Source of the DNA: an uncultured Bacilli bacterium
GTDB lineage: Bacteria; Bacillota_I; Bacilli_A; RF39; UBA660
Assembly (NCBI GenBank): GCA_910584165.1
Contig: CAJTZU010000001.1
Coordinates: forward strand, 62,001 to 126,000
DNA length: 64,000 nucleotides
Reading direction: 5' to 3'
Shown here: one piece after another, positions 26,472 to 35,604 of the stretch
Numbering within the stretch: position 1 is the stretch's first letter
Layout of the letters: each line of letters opens with the position of its first letter
Program-made: the position numbers and the translations under genes
The notes under the pieces: model-generated
What the model was told of the DNA's origin: nothing
The model's database searches: none
What the model saw: only the letters and a program-made list of their open reading frames with translations

Positions 26472-28538
26472 TGATTGAAAAAACTTATAGAAGTTGCTTG
26501 TAATCATCTTTTGCTCTTTACTATTAGCAACATATGCCCACATAGCGGCCATTTCTTTATTTTTCTTCATAGATTCTCCACCATCTGGAACAGTCATTAA
26601 AAATAAAGTATTAGCCATAGCCTCAGCATCAGCAATACTAGTTCCTAATACAGTAACACTGACCATATTGTCAGCTGGATAATAGGTATCAGGATCCAAA
26701 ATAGAGCTATAATCTTTTCCTTTATATTCATAATAATTCTGATATTTTGCTTTTGTAACAATAACACCATTCGTAAAACTAATATTGGTTAAAATTTCTT
26801 CATTATTATTTTTAAAAGGACTTGCAATTGCTACTAAATATTTTCCAGTTGGCTCATAATAATCTCCTGCCGCAATCAAATAAGAGGCATTGATAAAATA
26901 AGCATTTAGCCCTTCTTGTTTTAAATACTCTGTAACTTTTTCAGTCGCATAACCTATTCGAATGCTATCTAAATCAATATTCGCATGATTGTTTCGAATG
27001 GTATTTTTTCCTAATAATTCTATTTCTTCTATATCTGTATTTACTTTTCTAAATTCTTTTTCTTTTGGAATACCCTCTTTAGAAGCACGATATGGTTTCC
27101 AAATATCCGTTACATCTCCCATATGAATGTTGAATTTTCCTTTACTAATTTCATTCCACTTTAACCCGAACCGTAACATTTTATATAAATCTTCTTCAAT
27201 GATTATGGTATCTTCCTTAGTAGTATTATGATGAATTTGATAAAGATAAGAACTTTTATCCCGACTAGTGATTTCATCATAATGAGTATATATTTTTTCT
27301 ACTTCCTCTAAGACACTCTCTGCTTTTTCTTCAGAATCTGTATAAACAGCAACTTCAATTTTAGTATCCATTGTTTCAATTGCTTTTACATATTTTTCTA
27401 ATTTAGGAAGTTCTTTTTTTTCATCTTTAAAAAGGAAAAGCGCAATAGACATTAAAATTAATCCAATCATGACAAAAGAAGTAAGCAAAATATTTCTCTT
27501 TCTAATTTTCTTTTCTTCCTCTAATTTTTCATAGTCAATAGGCATCTTTAAAACCTCTTTATAAGTATTTACAAGCTCTCTACCTACTGTTTTGACATCT
27601 TTTTTCTTTGCTTCTTTGTAACCATTTTCTGTTAAATCTGGAAGTTTACCACTTAATATCTTTTTAATTTTCTTTTCGAAATCATCTAAATCCTTTGCTT
27701 TATAAACAACTTCATTTTCTTCATACTCTTCAAATACAGGAATATCTCTAATAAGGGTTGGAATTTTAGAAGTTAAAGCTTCGATAATAGGTATCCCTTC
27801 TGTTTCCTCCAAGGTTGGAAATAAATATAAATCAGCCCCACTTAAAGCGCTTTTAATCATCGAAGATTCTACATATCCCGCAAAACATAAATTAGGCAAT
27901 TTTGTTTGAACAGCTTTCTTTATTTCGCGAGGAGAAGCCCATAAAGGGCTATAACCAAACCAAATAAATTTATATTCTGGAAGTCTTTTCGCAAGTTCAA
28001 CAAAATCTAATATTCCTTTTCTTTTGATATAAAGCCCAATTCCAACAATGACTTTATCGTTCTTTTGATAACCATATTTTTCCCTAAACGCTAATCCAGA
28101 TTCTTTATTTCTTTCAAAAAATTTAGTATCTACTCCATTACTAATTGCTTTAATTGGTCTATCCATTTGATAATTTAATAATAGGCGTTTTGAATATTCC
28201 GTTGGAGTAATAATATAATCTCCCAATTTATAACACTTTATTAACCATTTTTTGAAAATAGGAGAAACTAAATTACTAAATAAAAAAGAGTTTCTAAAAT
28301 CTTCCTCTGTAGAATGAGCATGATAAACAATCCTTTTCCCATTTCTTTTTGCCTTTTTCGCATATAAATAGGATTTAGGTCCGTAAAAATTAATATGTAA
28401 AATATCATATTCATCCTTCAAATTCGTCGTATATTCAATATGATTATCTTCTAAAGCTTTTTGTTGATGTTTAATAGCTTTTCCTAATCCTGACTTGCTG
28501 ATTGCTTTTAAACCCTCTGTATATAAAAGTATTTTCAC
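26460..28538 (-). CDS. Glycolipid-type GT4 glycosyltransferase fused to a degenerate ApbE-like domain
   Basis: 692 residues in three parts. Residues 1-333 are a GT-B glycosyltransferase of the diacylglycerol-glucosyltransferase type: early SKSGLGKAIKHQ, IVYHAHSTEEDFRNS, ISNGVDTKFF, GLYIKRKG and the FPTLEETEGIPIIEA E-x7-E motif. Residues about 349-370 form one transmembrane helix after a basic stretch, predicting N-in/C-out. Residues about 385-690 align by pattern with ApbE flavin transferases (NIDLDSIRIGYA, then SILDP, then ADAEAMANTLF). However, the HIxDP His, the GG pair and the TSG motif are altered (SSILDP, NASYLIAAGD, VTKAKY). It could be a catalytically dead ApbE used for flavin or protein binding. 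GTG start. Confidence 0.8.
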   Translation of the reverse strand: MKILLYTEGLKAISKSGLGKAIKHQQKALEDNHIEYTTNLKDEYDILHINFYGPKSYLYAKKAKRNGKRIVYHAHSTEEDFRNSFLFSNLVSPIFKKWLIKCYKLGDYIITPTEYSKRLLLNYQMDRPIKAISNGVDTKFFERNKESGLAFREKYGYQKNDKVIVGIGLYIKRKGILDFVELAKRLPEYKFIWFGYSPLWASPREIKKAVQTKLPNLCFAGYVESSMIKSALSGADLYLFPTLEETEGIPIIEALTSKIPTLIRDIPVFEEYEENEVVYKAKDLDDFEKKIKKILSGKLPDLTENGYKEAKKKDVKTVGRELVNTYKEVLKMPIDYEKLEEEKKIRKRNILLTSFVMIGLILMSIALFLFKDEKKELPKLEKYVKAIETMDTKIEVAVYTDSEEKAESVLEEVEKIYTHYDEITSRDKSSYLYQIHHNTTKEDTIIIEEDLYKMLRFGLKWNEISKGKFNIHMGDVTDIWKPYRASKEGIPKEKEFRKVNTDIEEIELLGKNTIRNNHANIDLDSIRIGYATEKVTEYLKQEGLNAYFINASYLIAAGDYYEPTGKYLVAIASPFKNNNEEILTNISFTNGVIVTKAKYQNYYEYKGKDYSSILDPDTYYPADNMVSVTVLGTSIADAEAMANTLFLMTVPDGGESMKKNKEMAAMWAYVANSKEQKMITSNFYKFFQSERQ

Positions 28539-28555
28539 GTTACATCACCAAGTTC

Positions 28556-28585
28556 ATTATACCATGTTTTATTCTAATTTAACAA
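28556..28585 (-). promoter_or_regulatory. Promoter of the GT4-ApbE fusion gene
   Basis: Minus-strand -35 TTGTTA (28580-28585), 18-bp spacer ending TGG and -10 TATAAT (28556-28561), lying partly inside the 3' end of the PRC-barrel gene. Confidence 0.65.
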
Positions 28586-28793
28586 GTATTACGTCCTTAC
28601 CAATCTTTTCTATTTGGTTCCATTTAATTTCTACAATATGATTAGTAAATAAGGAAAAAAAGAATCGATATTTTTCTACCATAATTCCTCGCATGTTTCC
28701 ATTAGAATCTATATGTACATCAACAATATTTCCTATTTTTTTCCCATCATCGATATTTACAACATCCTTTTCTTGGAGGTCAGATAAATTCAT
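28569..28793 (-). CDS. YlmC/YmxH-family PRC-barrel protein
   Basis: A 74-residue PRC-barrel protein: NLSDLQEKDVVNIDDGKKIGNIVDV, a hydrophobic GIMVEKYRFFFSLF strand, and IEKIGKDVILVKLE. It matches the YlmC/YmxH sporulation-associated family in length and pattern (the first strand carries the D-G-K-K-I-G turn). Family members are linked to sporulation but have no defined biochemical role. The gene lies between the lipoprotein gene and the GT4-ApbE gene. Confidence 0.8.
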   Translation of the reverse strand: MNLSDLQEKDVVNIDDGKKIGNIVDVHIDSNGNMRGIMVEKYRFFFSLFTNHIVEIKWNQIEKIGKDVILVKLE

Positions 28794-28819
28794 ACTACCA
28801 CCTATATTATTTTATGGAA

Positions 28820-28855
28820 TAAAAAAAGATTTAGACTACTTGAGTGCTAAATCTT
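28820..28855 (-). terminator. Intrinsic terminator of the lipoprotein gene
   Basis: An 8-bp stem AGATTTAG/CTAAATCT (28827-28834 with 28847-28854), 12-nt loop and U7 run on the minus strand, overlapping the stop codon at 28836. Confidence 0.85.
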
Positions 28856-29372
28856 CTCCGCCATTCCACTTCATACGTAAAATAATTCTTTGAATATCAT
28901 CAATATTATACTTCATATACATTTCTTTTGCTTCATATAGTACATAAACATAAGTATGGCTTCCTTTAAATTCTACAACACTAGCAAAATATTGCGTTTC
29001 TACCTCATTTTTTGTACCACTATATAAAGTAGAATGAATAATACGGTCTTGTGTTTCATTCACTTTATAATTTTTTATAATCCTATGAGATTCCATTTCT
29101 TTGGTATTTTCTTCAATCTTTTTCTTTAATAATTCTTTTGATGTCATTCCATCTAAATCTGACTGATGATAAGCACTCATGGATAAATCAGCAGAGTCTT
29201 TTGTAAGCGCTAAATCATTCTCATTCGTATCTACTTGTTCCCACCTTTTAGGCAGTGAGAAAGAAATATTATCATCATCTAATACATACATAGTTTGTCT
29301 TGATAATGAATTGCATCCGCATAAACTAATTGTCAAAAGAAAGAAAACACCTATTTGAAAGATTTTTTTCAT
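28836..29372 (-). CDS. Predicted lipoprotein with PsbP/DcrB-like domain
   Basis: A 178-residue protein with a lipoprotein signal peptide: basic MKK, hydrophobic GVFFLLTISL and a lipobox-like LCGC with Cys near residue 21. The mature part (NISFSLPKRWEQVD, then a central YSGTKNEVETQYFASVVEF and a late YVYVLYEAKEMY) has the mixed alpha/beta pattern of PsbP-like or DcrB-like lipoproteins, which are often found attached to the outer membrane face in Firmicutes. The function is unknown. It has its own promoter and terminator and is monocistronic, or weakly coupled to the PRC-barrel gene. Confidence 0.7.
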   Translation of the reverse strand: MKKIFQIGVFFLLTISLCGCNSLSRQTMYVLDDDNISFSLPKRWEQVDTNENDLALTKDSADLSMSAYHQSDLDGMTSKELLKKKIEENTKEMESHRIIKNYKVNETQDRIIHSTLYSGTKNEVETQYFASVVEFKGSHTYVYVLYEAKEMYMKYNIDDIQRIILRMKWNGGEDLALK

Positions 29373-29404
29373 AACCCTATTCCCCCTTGTATTTATGGTT
29401 TTCT

Positions 29405-29433
29405 ATTATATTATAAAGTATGCTAAAATGCAA
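29405..29433 (-). promoter_or_regulatory. Promoter of the lipoprotein gene
   Basis: Minus-strand -35 TTGCAT (29428-29433), 17-bp spacer and -10 TATAAT (29405-29410), with a GGGGGAAT ribosome binding site downstream. Confidence 0.75.
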
Positions 29434-29448
29434 GAAAAATATACTAAA

Positions 29449-29483
29449 AAATAAAAAATGGTTTCTTTTATGAAACCATTTTT
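29449..29483 (-). terminator. Intrinsic terminator of the pseudouridine synthase gene
   Basis: An 11-bp perfect stem (29455-29465 with 29472-29482), 6-nt loop and U6 run on the minus strand, overlapping the gene's last codons. Confidence 0.9.
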
Positions 29484-30298
29484 AAGAAGTCTTTAGGAAT
29501 TTCTACCCGAAATTGATAATTCTTTTCTTCAGGAGGATAGTAAAAAGATAATTCATAAGCATGTAACATTAATCTTTCAATATTATCTTTTATACCATAT
29601 TTTTTGTCCCCTAAAAGAGGACTTCCTAATTCTTTCATGTGAACGCGTATTTGGTTTTTTCTTCCTGTTTCTAAAGTAATATCCACTAAAGAAATATTAT
29701 CTTTTTCTTTTAATACTTGATAGTGAGTAATTGCCAATTTTCCATCTTTTTTACTACTATGGACAAATGTATTTTTGTCCTCTTTTAAATAATTTCTAAT
29801 CGTACCAGACTTTTTAATAGAACCATGAATTAAGGCAACATATTTTCTTGATTTAACAATATCATTCCAATGCTCTTGTAAACTATTTTTTACTTTTTCT
29901 GATTTAGCAAATAAAACAATACCAGAAGTATCTTTATCTAAACGATGAACTACAAATACTTTTTCCTGCTTTTGATGAAGGTAATGAAATACTTGATGAT
30001 ATAAAGTAACTTCATTTTCTTTTGTACCACTAATTGTTAATAGTCCACTTCTTTTTAAAACAACTAAAAATTTATTATCTTCATAGACAATAGGAAAAGG
30101 TGTTGATATCACTTTATCAGTATTAATAGTTACAATATCATTTGGATGGAGAAGATATGGAAGCTTAGGTTTTCTTTCATTAACTAATATCTGTTTATGC
30201 TCTATCATACTTTTTAATTTTTTATTAGAATAATCCGTATTTTCTTTTAAAAATACTAAGATATCTTTCTCTTCTTGTACCTGGATAGTTCTTTTCAT
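29468..30298 (-). CDS. RluA/RluD-family 23S rRNA pseudouridine synthase
   Basis: A 276-residue protein. An N-terminal S4-like domain (residues 1-65, KKLKSMIEHKQILVNERKP) precedes the catalytic domain with the family motif VVHRLDKDTSGIVLFAKS, whose Asp is the nucleophile. RLETGR is here LETGRKNQIRVHMKELGSPLLGDKKYG, which is characteristic of the RluA/C/D group. It should isomerise uridines in 23S rRNA; which site cannot be assigned. It is monocistronic with its own promoter and terminator. Confidence 0.88.
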   Translation of the reverse strand: MKRTIQVQEEKDILVFLKENTDYSNKKLKSMIEHKQILVNERKPKLPYLLHPNDIVTINTDKVISTPFPIVYEDNKFLVVLKRSGLLTISGTKENEVTLYHQVFHYLHQKQEKVFVVHRLDKDTSGIVLFAKSEKVKNSLQEHWNDIVKSRKYVALIHGSIKKSGTIRNYLKEDKNTFVHSSKKDGKLAITHYQVLKEKDNISLVDITLETGRKNQIRVHMKELGSPLLGDKKYGIKDNIERLMLHAYELSFYYPPEEKNYQFRVEIPKDFLKMVS

Positions 30299-30316
30299 AA
30301 TATCGCCTCTTCTTCC

Positions 30317-30344
30317 ATTATAAAATAAAATTCTAAATTTGCAA
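30317..30344 (-). promoter_or_regulatory. Promoter of the pseudouridine synthase gene
   Basis: Minus-strand -35 TTGCAA (30339-30344), 16-bp spacer and -10 TATAAT (30317-30322). Confidence 0.65.
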
Positions 30345-30377
30345 GAAAAAACTAACTTTCTAATAGAGCAGTTAGTT
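30344..30377 (-). terminator. Intrinsic terminator of the pfl operon
   Basis: An 8-bp stem AACTAACT/AGTTAGTT (30350-30357 with 30370-30377) with a 12-nt loop and U6 tail on the minus strand, overlapping the pflA stop codon. Confidence 0.8.
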
Positions 30378-31050
30378 CATCTATTTTTTCATTATCCATA
30401 GCAGGTACCCCCTCTAATGGATAGAGAATATTTAATTTTTTATATTTTTCAACCCCATATAAATGATATGGTAATAATTCTACTTTTTCTACTACTGGAA
30501 ATTGCTTGATATATTCTTTTAATTCCAAAATCTTTTCTCTTGTATCATTAAGACCAGGCACAATCACTTGCCTAATCCAAACTGGTACTTTTCTTTCTTT
30601 GATTACTTTTGTAAATTTTAAGAATTCTTCCATAGTATGATTCGTCACTAGTTGATAATCTTCTTCGTTAGTAGCTTTAATATCTAGTATTACTAAATCT
30701 GTATACTCTAATATTTCTTCATATTTTCCAATTCCCACTCCAGCTGTATCAAGTGCTGTATGAATACCAATTTTTTTTAATTTTTTTAAACAGTCAATTA
30801 AAAAGTCTGGTTGCAATAAAGGTTCTCCACCGCTAAAGGTAACACCACCATTTTTATAGTAGCTTTTATTTCTATTTGCTTTCTCTTGAATCTCATCACT
30901 TGTCACTACTGTTGCTCCAATTTGATTCCAAGTTTCTGGATTATGACAGTACAAACAGCGTAATTTGCAACCTCTAGTAAATACTACCATACGAATACCA
31001 GGGCCATCTACTAGGCCCATGGTTTCGATGGAATCGATATATCCTTTCAT
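30352..31050 (-). CDS. pflA: Pyruvate formate-lyase activating enzyme
   Basis: A 232-residue radical SAM glycyl-radical activase. The CxxxCxxC motif is FTRGCKLRCLYCHNPETW (about residues 25-42); VTFSGGEPLLQPDF is the SAM-binding GGE motif; ALDTAGVG and VILDIKA follow. There is no extra ferredoxin insert, as expected for PflA. It installs the glycyl radical on PflB using S-adenosylmethionine and an electron donor. The ATG overlaps the last base of the pflB stop (TAATG), giving tight coupling. Confidence 0.95.
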   Translation of the reverse strand: MKGYIDSIETMGLVDGPGIRMVVFTRGCKLRCLYCHNPETWNQIGATVVTSDEIQEKANRNKSYYKNGGVTFSGGEPLLQPDFLIDCLKKLKKIGIHTALDTAGVGIGKYEEILEYTDLVILDIKATNEEDYQLVTNHTMEEFLKFTKVIKERKVPVWIRQVIVPGLNDTREKILELKEYIKQFPVVEKVELLPYHLYGVEKYKKLNILYPLEGVPAMDNEKIDELTALLES

Positions 31051-33290
31051 TAAATAGTTCCGTGGAATGTACGATTAATAACTTCTTGTTGTTGCTCTTT
31101 ACTTAGACGATTAAAACGTACAGCATAACCAGATACACGAATTGTAAGATTTGGATATTTATCTGGATTTTCCATAGCGTCAATTAAAGTCTCACGATTT
31201 AAAACATTTACATTTAAATGCTGAGAGCCACGAGTAAAATATCCATCCATAAGATTTACTAAATTATTAATTTGCTCCTCTTCAGAATGTCCTAAAGCAG
31301 AAGGAATAATTGAGAAAGTATTAGAAATACCATCTTCACAACAATCTTTATAGCAAATCTTAGCAACACTATTTAAAGAAGCTATTGCTCCATTTGCATC
31401 TCTACCATGCATTGGATTAGCTCCTGGTGCGAATGGTTCCCCAGCTTTTCTTCCATCAGGTGTAGAACCTGTCTTCTTACCATATACAACATTAGAAGTA
31501 ATCGTCAAAATTGATAAAGTTGCACGAGCCCCTTTATATAATGGATGAGATGCTAATTTATTATAGAATTTTTGAGCTAATTCTACACCAATAGAATCTA
31601 CTCTGTCATCATCATTACCATATTTAGGAAAATCTCCTTCTACTTCAAAATCAATAGCAATTCCTTCTTCATTACGAATAGGTTTTACCTTAGCATATTT
31701 AATAGCTGATAAAGAATCTACAGCTACTGAGAATCCAGCAATACCAAAAGCCATCAATTTTTCTGGATCTGTATCATGTAAAGCTAATTGTCCTGCTTCA
31801 TAAGCATATTTATCATGCATATAATGAATAATATTCATAGCATCAACATAAGTCTTTGCTACTTTATCTAGCATTTTGTCATAAACAGTCATAACCTTAT
31901 CGTAATCTAACACTTCATCCGTCATCTTATCGAATCCTTCAACGATAAGTCCACCTTTTACTTCATCTTCTCCTCCATTAATAGAGTATAGAAGAGCTTT
32001 CGCTAAATTACAACGTGCTCCAAAGAATTGCATTTGTTTTCCTACTGTCATAGCAGATACACAGCATGCAATTGCATAATCAGAACCATGTATTGGTCTC
32101 ATTTCTTCATCATTTTCATATTGAATAGAATCTGTCAAAATAGAGATTTTCGCACAATATTTTTTAAAGTTCTCTGGTAATTTATCAGACCATAAAATTG
32201 TCATATTAGGTTCTGGTGCAGATGATAAATTGATTAACGTATGTAAATAACGGAAAGAGTTCTTTGTTACTAAAGAGTTTCCATTTTCTAACATACCACC
32301 AATAGATTCTGTTACCCAAGTTGGATCTCCTGCAAATAAATCATTGTATTCTGGTGTTCTTAAGTGACGTGCTATTCTTAATTTAATAATAAATTGGTCA
32401 ATAATCTCCTGAGCTTGTTCCTCTGTTAAAGTTCCCTCTTTCATATCTCTTTCAATATAGATATCTAAGAAAGTAGAAGTTCTACCTAAGCTCATAGCTG
32501 CACCATTGTTTTCTTTAATAGCTGCTAAATATCCAAAATAAGTCCATTGTACTGCTTCATAGGCATTATTTGCTGGTTTACTAATGTCAAACCCATAAGT
32601 TGCAGCCATTTCTTTAATTTCATTTAAAGCGCCAATCTGCATACTTACTTCTTCTCTTAAACGAATTACATACTCATTAATTTCTTTTGCCTCTAATGCT
32701 ATTAAATCTTCTTTTTTCTTTTCTACTAAGTAATCAATACCATATAGTGCAATACGACGATAGTCTCCGATAATTCTTCCTCTACCATAGGCATCTGGAA
32801 GTCCTGTTAAAAGACCTACATGTCTTGCTTTTTTAATATCAGTTGTATAAGCTGAGAAAACACCATCATTATGAGTTCTACGATAAGTATTAAAGTGTTT
32901 CTTCACTTCTTCATCTAATTCATAATGGTAAGAATATAATGCTTGTTCTACCATACGCATACCACCGTAAGGGTTAACAATTCTCTTTAGAGGAGCATCT
33001 GTTTGTAACCCCACGATTACTTCATTTTCTTTATCAATATATCCTGGTTCAAAATTATTAATACCTGAAACTCTTTTGGTTTCAACATCTAATATCCCAT
33101 TTTCCAATTCTTTTTTTAGAAGGTCCTCACAGATTCCCCAAACTTTTTTTGTCTTATCTGTTGGTCCTGCTAAAAAGGAATCATTTCCTACATACTCTGT
33201 GTAGTTTTCTTCAATAAATTTTGCTACATCAATAGATTCTTTCCAAGCATTTCCTTGAAATTCTCTCCATTCATTTTCATAATTATTCAT
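31050..33290 (-). CDS. pflB: Formate C-acetyltransferase (pyruvate formate-lyase)
   Basis: A 746-residue glycyl radical enzyme of normal length. The adjacent catalytic cysteines are in [10 protein letters not shown], and the C-terminal glycyl radical loop is [21 protein letters not shown] with the radical Gly 14 residues before the end of that motif. It converts pyruvate and CoA to acetyl-CoA and formate under anaerobic conditions. Together with pflA it indicates mixed-acid fermentation. It is controlled by its own sigma-A-like promoter; an Rex or Fnr-type site is not obvious. A GGGAGG ribosome binding site precedes the ATG. Confidence 0.97.
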   Translation of the reverse strand: MNNYENEWREFQGNAWKESIDVAKFIEENYTEYVGNDSFLAGPTDKTKKVWGICEDLLKKELENGILDVETKRVSGINNFEPGYIDKENEVIVGLQTDAPLKRIVNPYGGMRMVEQALYSYHYELDEEVKKHFNTYRRTHNDGVFSAYTTDIKKARHVGLLTGLPDAYGRGRIIGDYRRIALYGIDYLVEKKKEDLIALEAKEINEYVIRLREEVSMQIGALNEIKEMAATYGFDISKPANNAYEAVQWTYFGYLAAIKENNGAAMSLGRTSTFLDIYIERDMKEGTLTEEQAQEIIDQFIIKLRIARHLRTPEYNDLFAGDPTWVTESIGGMLENGNSLVTKNSFRYLHTLINLSSAPEPNMTILWSDKLPENFKKYCAKISILTDSIQYENDEEMRPIHGSDYAIACCVSAMTVGKQMQFFGARCNLAKALLYSINGGEDEVKGGLIVEGFDKMTDEVLDYDKVMTVYDKMLDKVAKTYVDAMNIIHYMHDKYAYEAGQLALHDTDPEKLMAFGIAGFSVAVDSLSAIKYAKVKPIRNEEGIAIDFEVEGDFPKYGNDDDRVDSIGVELAQKFYNKLASHPLYKGARATLSILTITSNVVYGKKTGSTPDGRKAGEPFAPGANPMHGRDANGAIASLNSVAKICYKDCCEDGISNTFSIIPSALGHSEEEQINNLVNLMDGYFTRGSQHLNVNVLNRETLIDAMENPDKYPNLTIRVSGYAVRFNRLSKEQQQEVINRTFHGTI

Positions 33291-33316
33291 ATTATACCTC
33301 CCAATCCGACTCTTTC

Positions 33317-33346
33317 ATTATATCATATTTTTTAAGTTTTTTTCAA
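33317..33346 (-). promoter_or_regulatory. Promoter of pflB-pflA
   Basis: Minus-strand -35 TTGAAA (33341-33346), 18-bp spacer and -10 TATAAT (33317-33322) with an upstream TG. Confidence 0.65.
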
Positions 33347-33390
33347 CGAAATTTTTATATTTTTTATTCTTTGACAGCATTTGAGCAAAC

Positions 33391-34167
33391 TCATAAAATT
33401 TTTCTTTTAATTTGGTCAATCCCACTTTTTTCTAAACGAGATATTTGAGCCTGACTAATTCCTAATTCTTCACTCAATTCCATTTGCGTTTTACCATATA
33501 AATACCTAGATTGAATGACATATCGTTCTTTTTCTTTTAATAAATTAAGGGCCTCTTTTAAACTAAGTCTTTCGTCCCAACTATAATTTTTGCCTGTCTT
33601 ATCTTCTAATTGATCGCAAAGGTAAATGACATCACCGCCATCATTATAAATAGGATCAAAAATACTAGTAGTATCTTTTAAAGAATCTAAGGCGAGCACT
33701 ATATCATATTCATCTATTTCTAAAATTTTACTAATTTCACTAACACTTGGTTCTCGACCATATTTCGCAATTAATTCTTCTTTTAATTTAGATATTCGGT
33801 ATGCTAAGTCTTTAATACTTCTTGCAATTCTAACACTATTGTTATCTCTAAGATATCTTTTTACTTCTCCCAATATCATAGGAACAGCATACGTAGAAAA
33901 TCTTACTTCATAAGATAAATCAAAGTTGTCAATAGCTTTAATAAGTCCGATGCATCCTACTTGAAATAAATCATCCATATTATCAATTCGATTATTATAT
34001 TTTTTTAAAATAGACAACACTAGTTTTAAATTTCCTTCAATTAACTTCTCCTTCGCTGATTCTTCTCCATTTTGTAATTTTTGAAATAATTCTACCATCT
34101 CTTCATTACTTAAAACTTTAATATCCGCAGTATTCACGCCACATATTTCTACTTTATGACGTGCCAT
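33391..34167 (-). CDS. sigG: RNA polymerase sporulation sigma factor SigG
   Basis: A 258-residue sigma-70-family factor. The N-terminus MARHKVEICGVNTADIKVLSNEEM is close to the conserved SigG-specific start. Region 2 has LVLSILKKYNNR, DDLFQVGCIGLIKAIDNFD and RFSTYAVPMILGEVKRYLRD; region 3 follows; region 4 ends with ELGISQAQISRLEKSGIDQIKRKI. SigG drives late forespore genes, so the organism probably sporulates or descends from a spore former. spoIIGA and sigE, its usual neighbours, are not visible. A strong AAAGGAG ribosome binding site precedes the ATG. Confidence 0.9.
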   Translation of the reverse strand: MARHKVEICGVNTADIKVLSNEEMVELFQKLQNGEESAKEKLIEGNLKLVLSILKKYNNRIDNMDDLFQVGCIGLIKAIDNFDLSYEVRFSTYAVPMILGEVKRYLRDNNSVRIARSIKDLAYRISKLKEELIAKYGREPSVSEISKILEIDEYDIVLALDSLKDTTSIFDPIYNDGGDVIYLCDQLEDKTGKNYSWDERLSLKEALNLLKEKERYVIQSRYLYGKTQMELSEELGISQAQISRLEKSGIDQIKRKIL

Positions 34168-34214
34168 ATTTTTCTCCTTTCACCTCTATATTGATGGAAA
34201 GAGAAAACTTTTAT

Positions 34215-34242
34215 ACAAAAAAAGAAGAAAAATCTTCTTTAT
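34215..34242 (-). terminator. Intrinsic terminator after the interrupted permease gene
   Basis: A 7-bp stem AAAGAAG/CTTCTTT with a 6-nt loop and U7 run on the minus strand, overlapping the end of the interrupted gene. Confidence 0.8.
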
Positions 34243-34784
34243 AGTTTTTGAATAATGAAAATTATAATATCCAATAAAAAGAAAAACAATACTGGATAAA
34301 AAATAGAATTTAATGTCTTTTTACTACACTTTTGAATCATCCTTTCAAAAAGGGGCTGACATATATATAAGAAAATGACACCGCCTATCCCAAATCGAAT
34401 AGAGGGTGAAAGAGCAATACGCGCTTGAAAATTATAATGATAATCCGCATATGTCTGCCACGGCCAACTTCCCATTATAAATTCACATAAATAAGAAGCA
34501 ATAAGTTCCACGACTGTTGCAATCCCCATTGTCAAAAGAAAAACAACTGGAATCATTGCTATTTTTTTTCAAAAAGATTTATTACGAATCATTGGATAAA
34601 TAAAAAAGAGAAATAGTAATGCTCCAACACCATATACTGGACAATAAGGTCCAAATAAGACACCGCGATTAGAAAACCCCCACTTATAAATAAATACTTC
34701 TAACACAACTTCATATATCCAACCTAATATTGCATAAAGCATAAAATAGAGATAAAAAGGTTTTAATTTATTAATAAAATTCAT
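34239..34784 (-). pseudogene. ABC_trans_CmpB-like membrane protein gene interrupted by an in-frame TGA
   Basis: The two reading frames 34569-34784 (71 codons) and 34239-34556 (105 codons) are in the same frame, separated only by TGA at 34569-34571 and four sense codons. Joined, they give about 181 residues with four or five membrane helices and the PF06541 pattern (YAILGWIYEVV, NRGVLFGPYCPVYGVGAL, then VVELIASYLCEFIMG and ARIALSPSIRFGIGG). A single nonsense mutation is the simplest reading. Readthrough, or reinitiation at the ATG at 34556, is possible. The codon following is AAA and a U run precedes the TGA. Function of the family is unknown. Confidence 0.7.
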
Positions 34785-34800
34785 AATTACTCCTTTGTAA

Positions 34801-34829
34801 TAAAAAAGATTTAGAAATCTAAATCTTAC
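34801..34829 (-). terminator. Intrinsic terminator of the zinc-ribbon membrane protein gene
   Basis: An 8-bp stem AGATTTAG/CTAAATCT with a 4-nt loop and U6 run on the minus strand. The same arm sequence is used at 28827-28854. Confidence 0.85.
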
Positions 34830-35485
34830 ATTTTAGCGCCACAATTTTGGCAGAATGTTGAACCTGGAGCCTTTGGACTTCCACAATATGGACAATTATT
34901 ATTTACAGGTTGTTGTGGTTGTACTGGCACTTGATTCATTGGTTGCTGCATTATAGGTTGAGTGATTGGTTGCATATTTTGTGTAGGCGCACTTTTTCTG
35001 CTTTTTATAAATAATAAAATTGCTAACACAAGAGCACCTACTACTCCAATTAGAATAAGATAAAATCCTATTCCAAAACTAGCTTTAAATTTATCTCCAA
35101 AAATTTTATTTACATTATTATAATCTTTAATGAGCTTAAAACTATCAAAGAAATCAATTGCAAAAATAATTAATCCAATTCCTTGAAAAATAATACTTCC
35201 AATATATTTTCTAAATGCTAAAAAGATAATAGCAACTATAGAGCATACAACGACAAAAATACCATCAGCTAGTTCTCCATTATTCCATATATAGTTTGCA
35301 GTACTGTCAAATCCTTTTTGTGTAACATAAGGTAAAAAACAACCTATAAATAATATTGCTATACAAGCAAGAAATCCTATTACTAATGGATTTTTGAAGT
35401 CAATATTAAATTTCCAACTTGTTTGTGCTTGTGGTTGCACAGGGTATCCATTATTACCCGTCATATTCATTTGATTCTGATTCAT
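34826..35485 (-). CDS. Membrane protein with C-terminal zinc ribbon
   Basis: A 219-residue protein. A Gln/Asn/Met-rich N-terminus (about 30 residues) precedes four membrane helices (about residues 33-53, 72-90, 95-112 and 138-160). A Pro/Gln/Met-rich linker (about 165-195) then leads to a C-terminal zinc ribbon, NCPYCGSPKAPGSTFCQNCG. This architecture recurs in the neighbouring cluster at 36901-41791. I do not recognise a named family. The ribbon would be cytosolic if the N-terminus is. Zinc-ribbon tails of this sort usually mediate protein contacts. Confidence 0.75.
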   Translation of the reverse strand: MNQNQMNMTGNNGYPVQPQAQTSWKFNIDFKNPLVIGFLACIAILFIGCFLPYVTQKGFDSTANYIWNNGELADGIFVVVCSIVAIIFLAFRKYIGSIIFQGIGLIIFAIDFFDSFKLIKDYNNVNKIFGDKFKASFGIGFYLILIGVVGALVLAILLFIKSRKSAPTQNMQPITQPIMQQPMNQVPVQPQQPVNNNCPYCGSPKAPGSTFCQNCGAKM

Positions 35486-35581
35486 AAAACAACTCCTTTA
35501 TTATATTTTTATTATAGCAAAGAAAAAAACTTACAGCAATAAAAAGAAGAAAAACTTTTTCAAAAGAAGTAAAAATATGTA

Positions 35582-35604
35582 AAGAAAAACGAGTTAAACT
35601 CGCT
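35582..35604 (-). terminator. Short intrinsic terminator of the exonuclease gene
   Basis: Minus-strand stem CGAGT/ACTCG with a 3-nt loop and U5 tail, overlapping the stop codon at 35594. Confidence 0.65.

Noticed and set aside
33350..33392. A terminator after sigG from TGAG-TTTG-CTCA
   Set aside because: The stem is only 4 bp and lacks a U run; the sigG transcript end is not identifiable from sequence.
34239..34784. Genome-wide TGA=Trp code as an explanation for the split gene
   Set aside because: Other genes (for example rarA and the pyruvyl transferase) terminate correctly at TGA with terminators or overlapping starts right behind, and Trp is encoded by TGG throughout.
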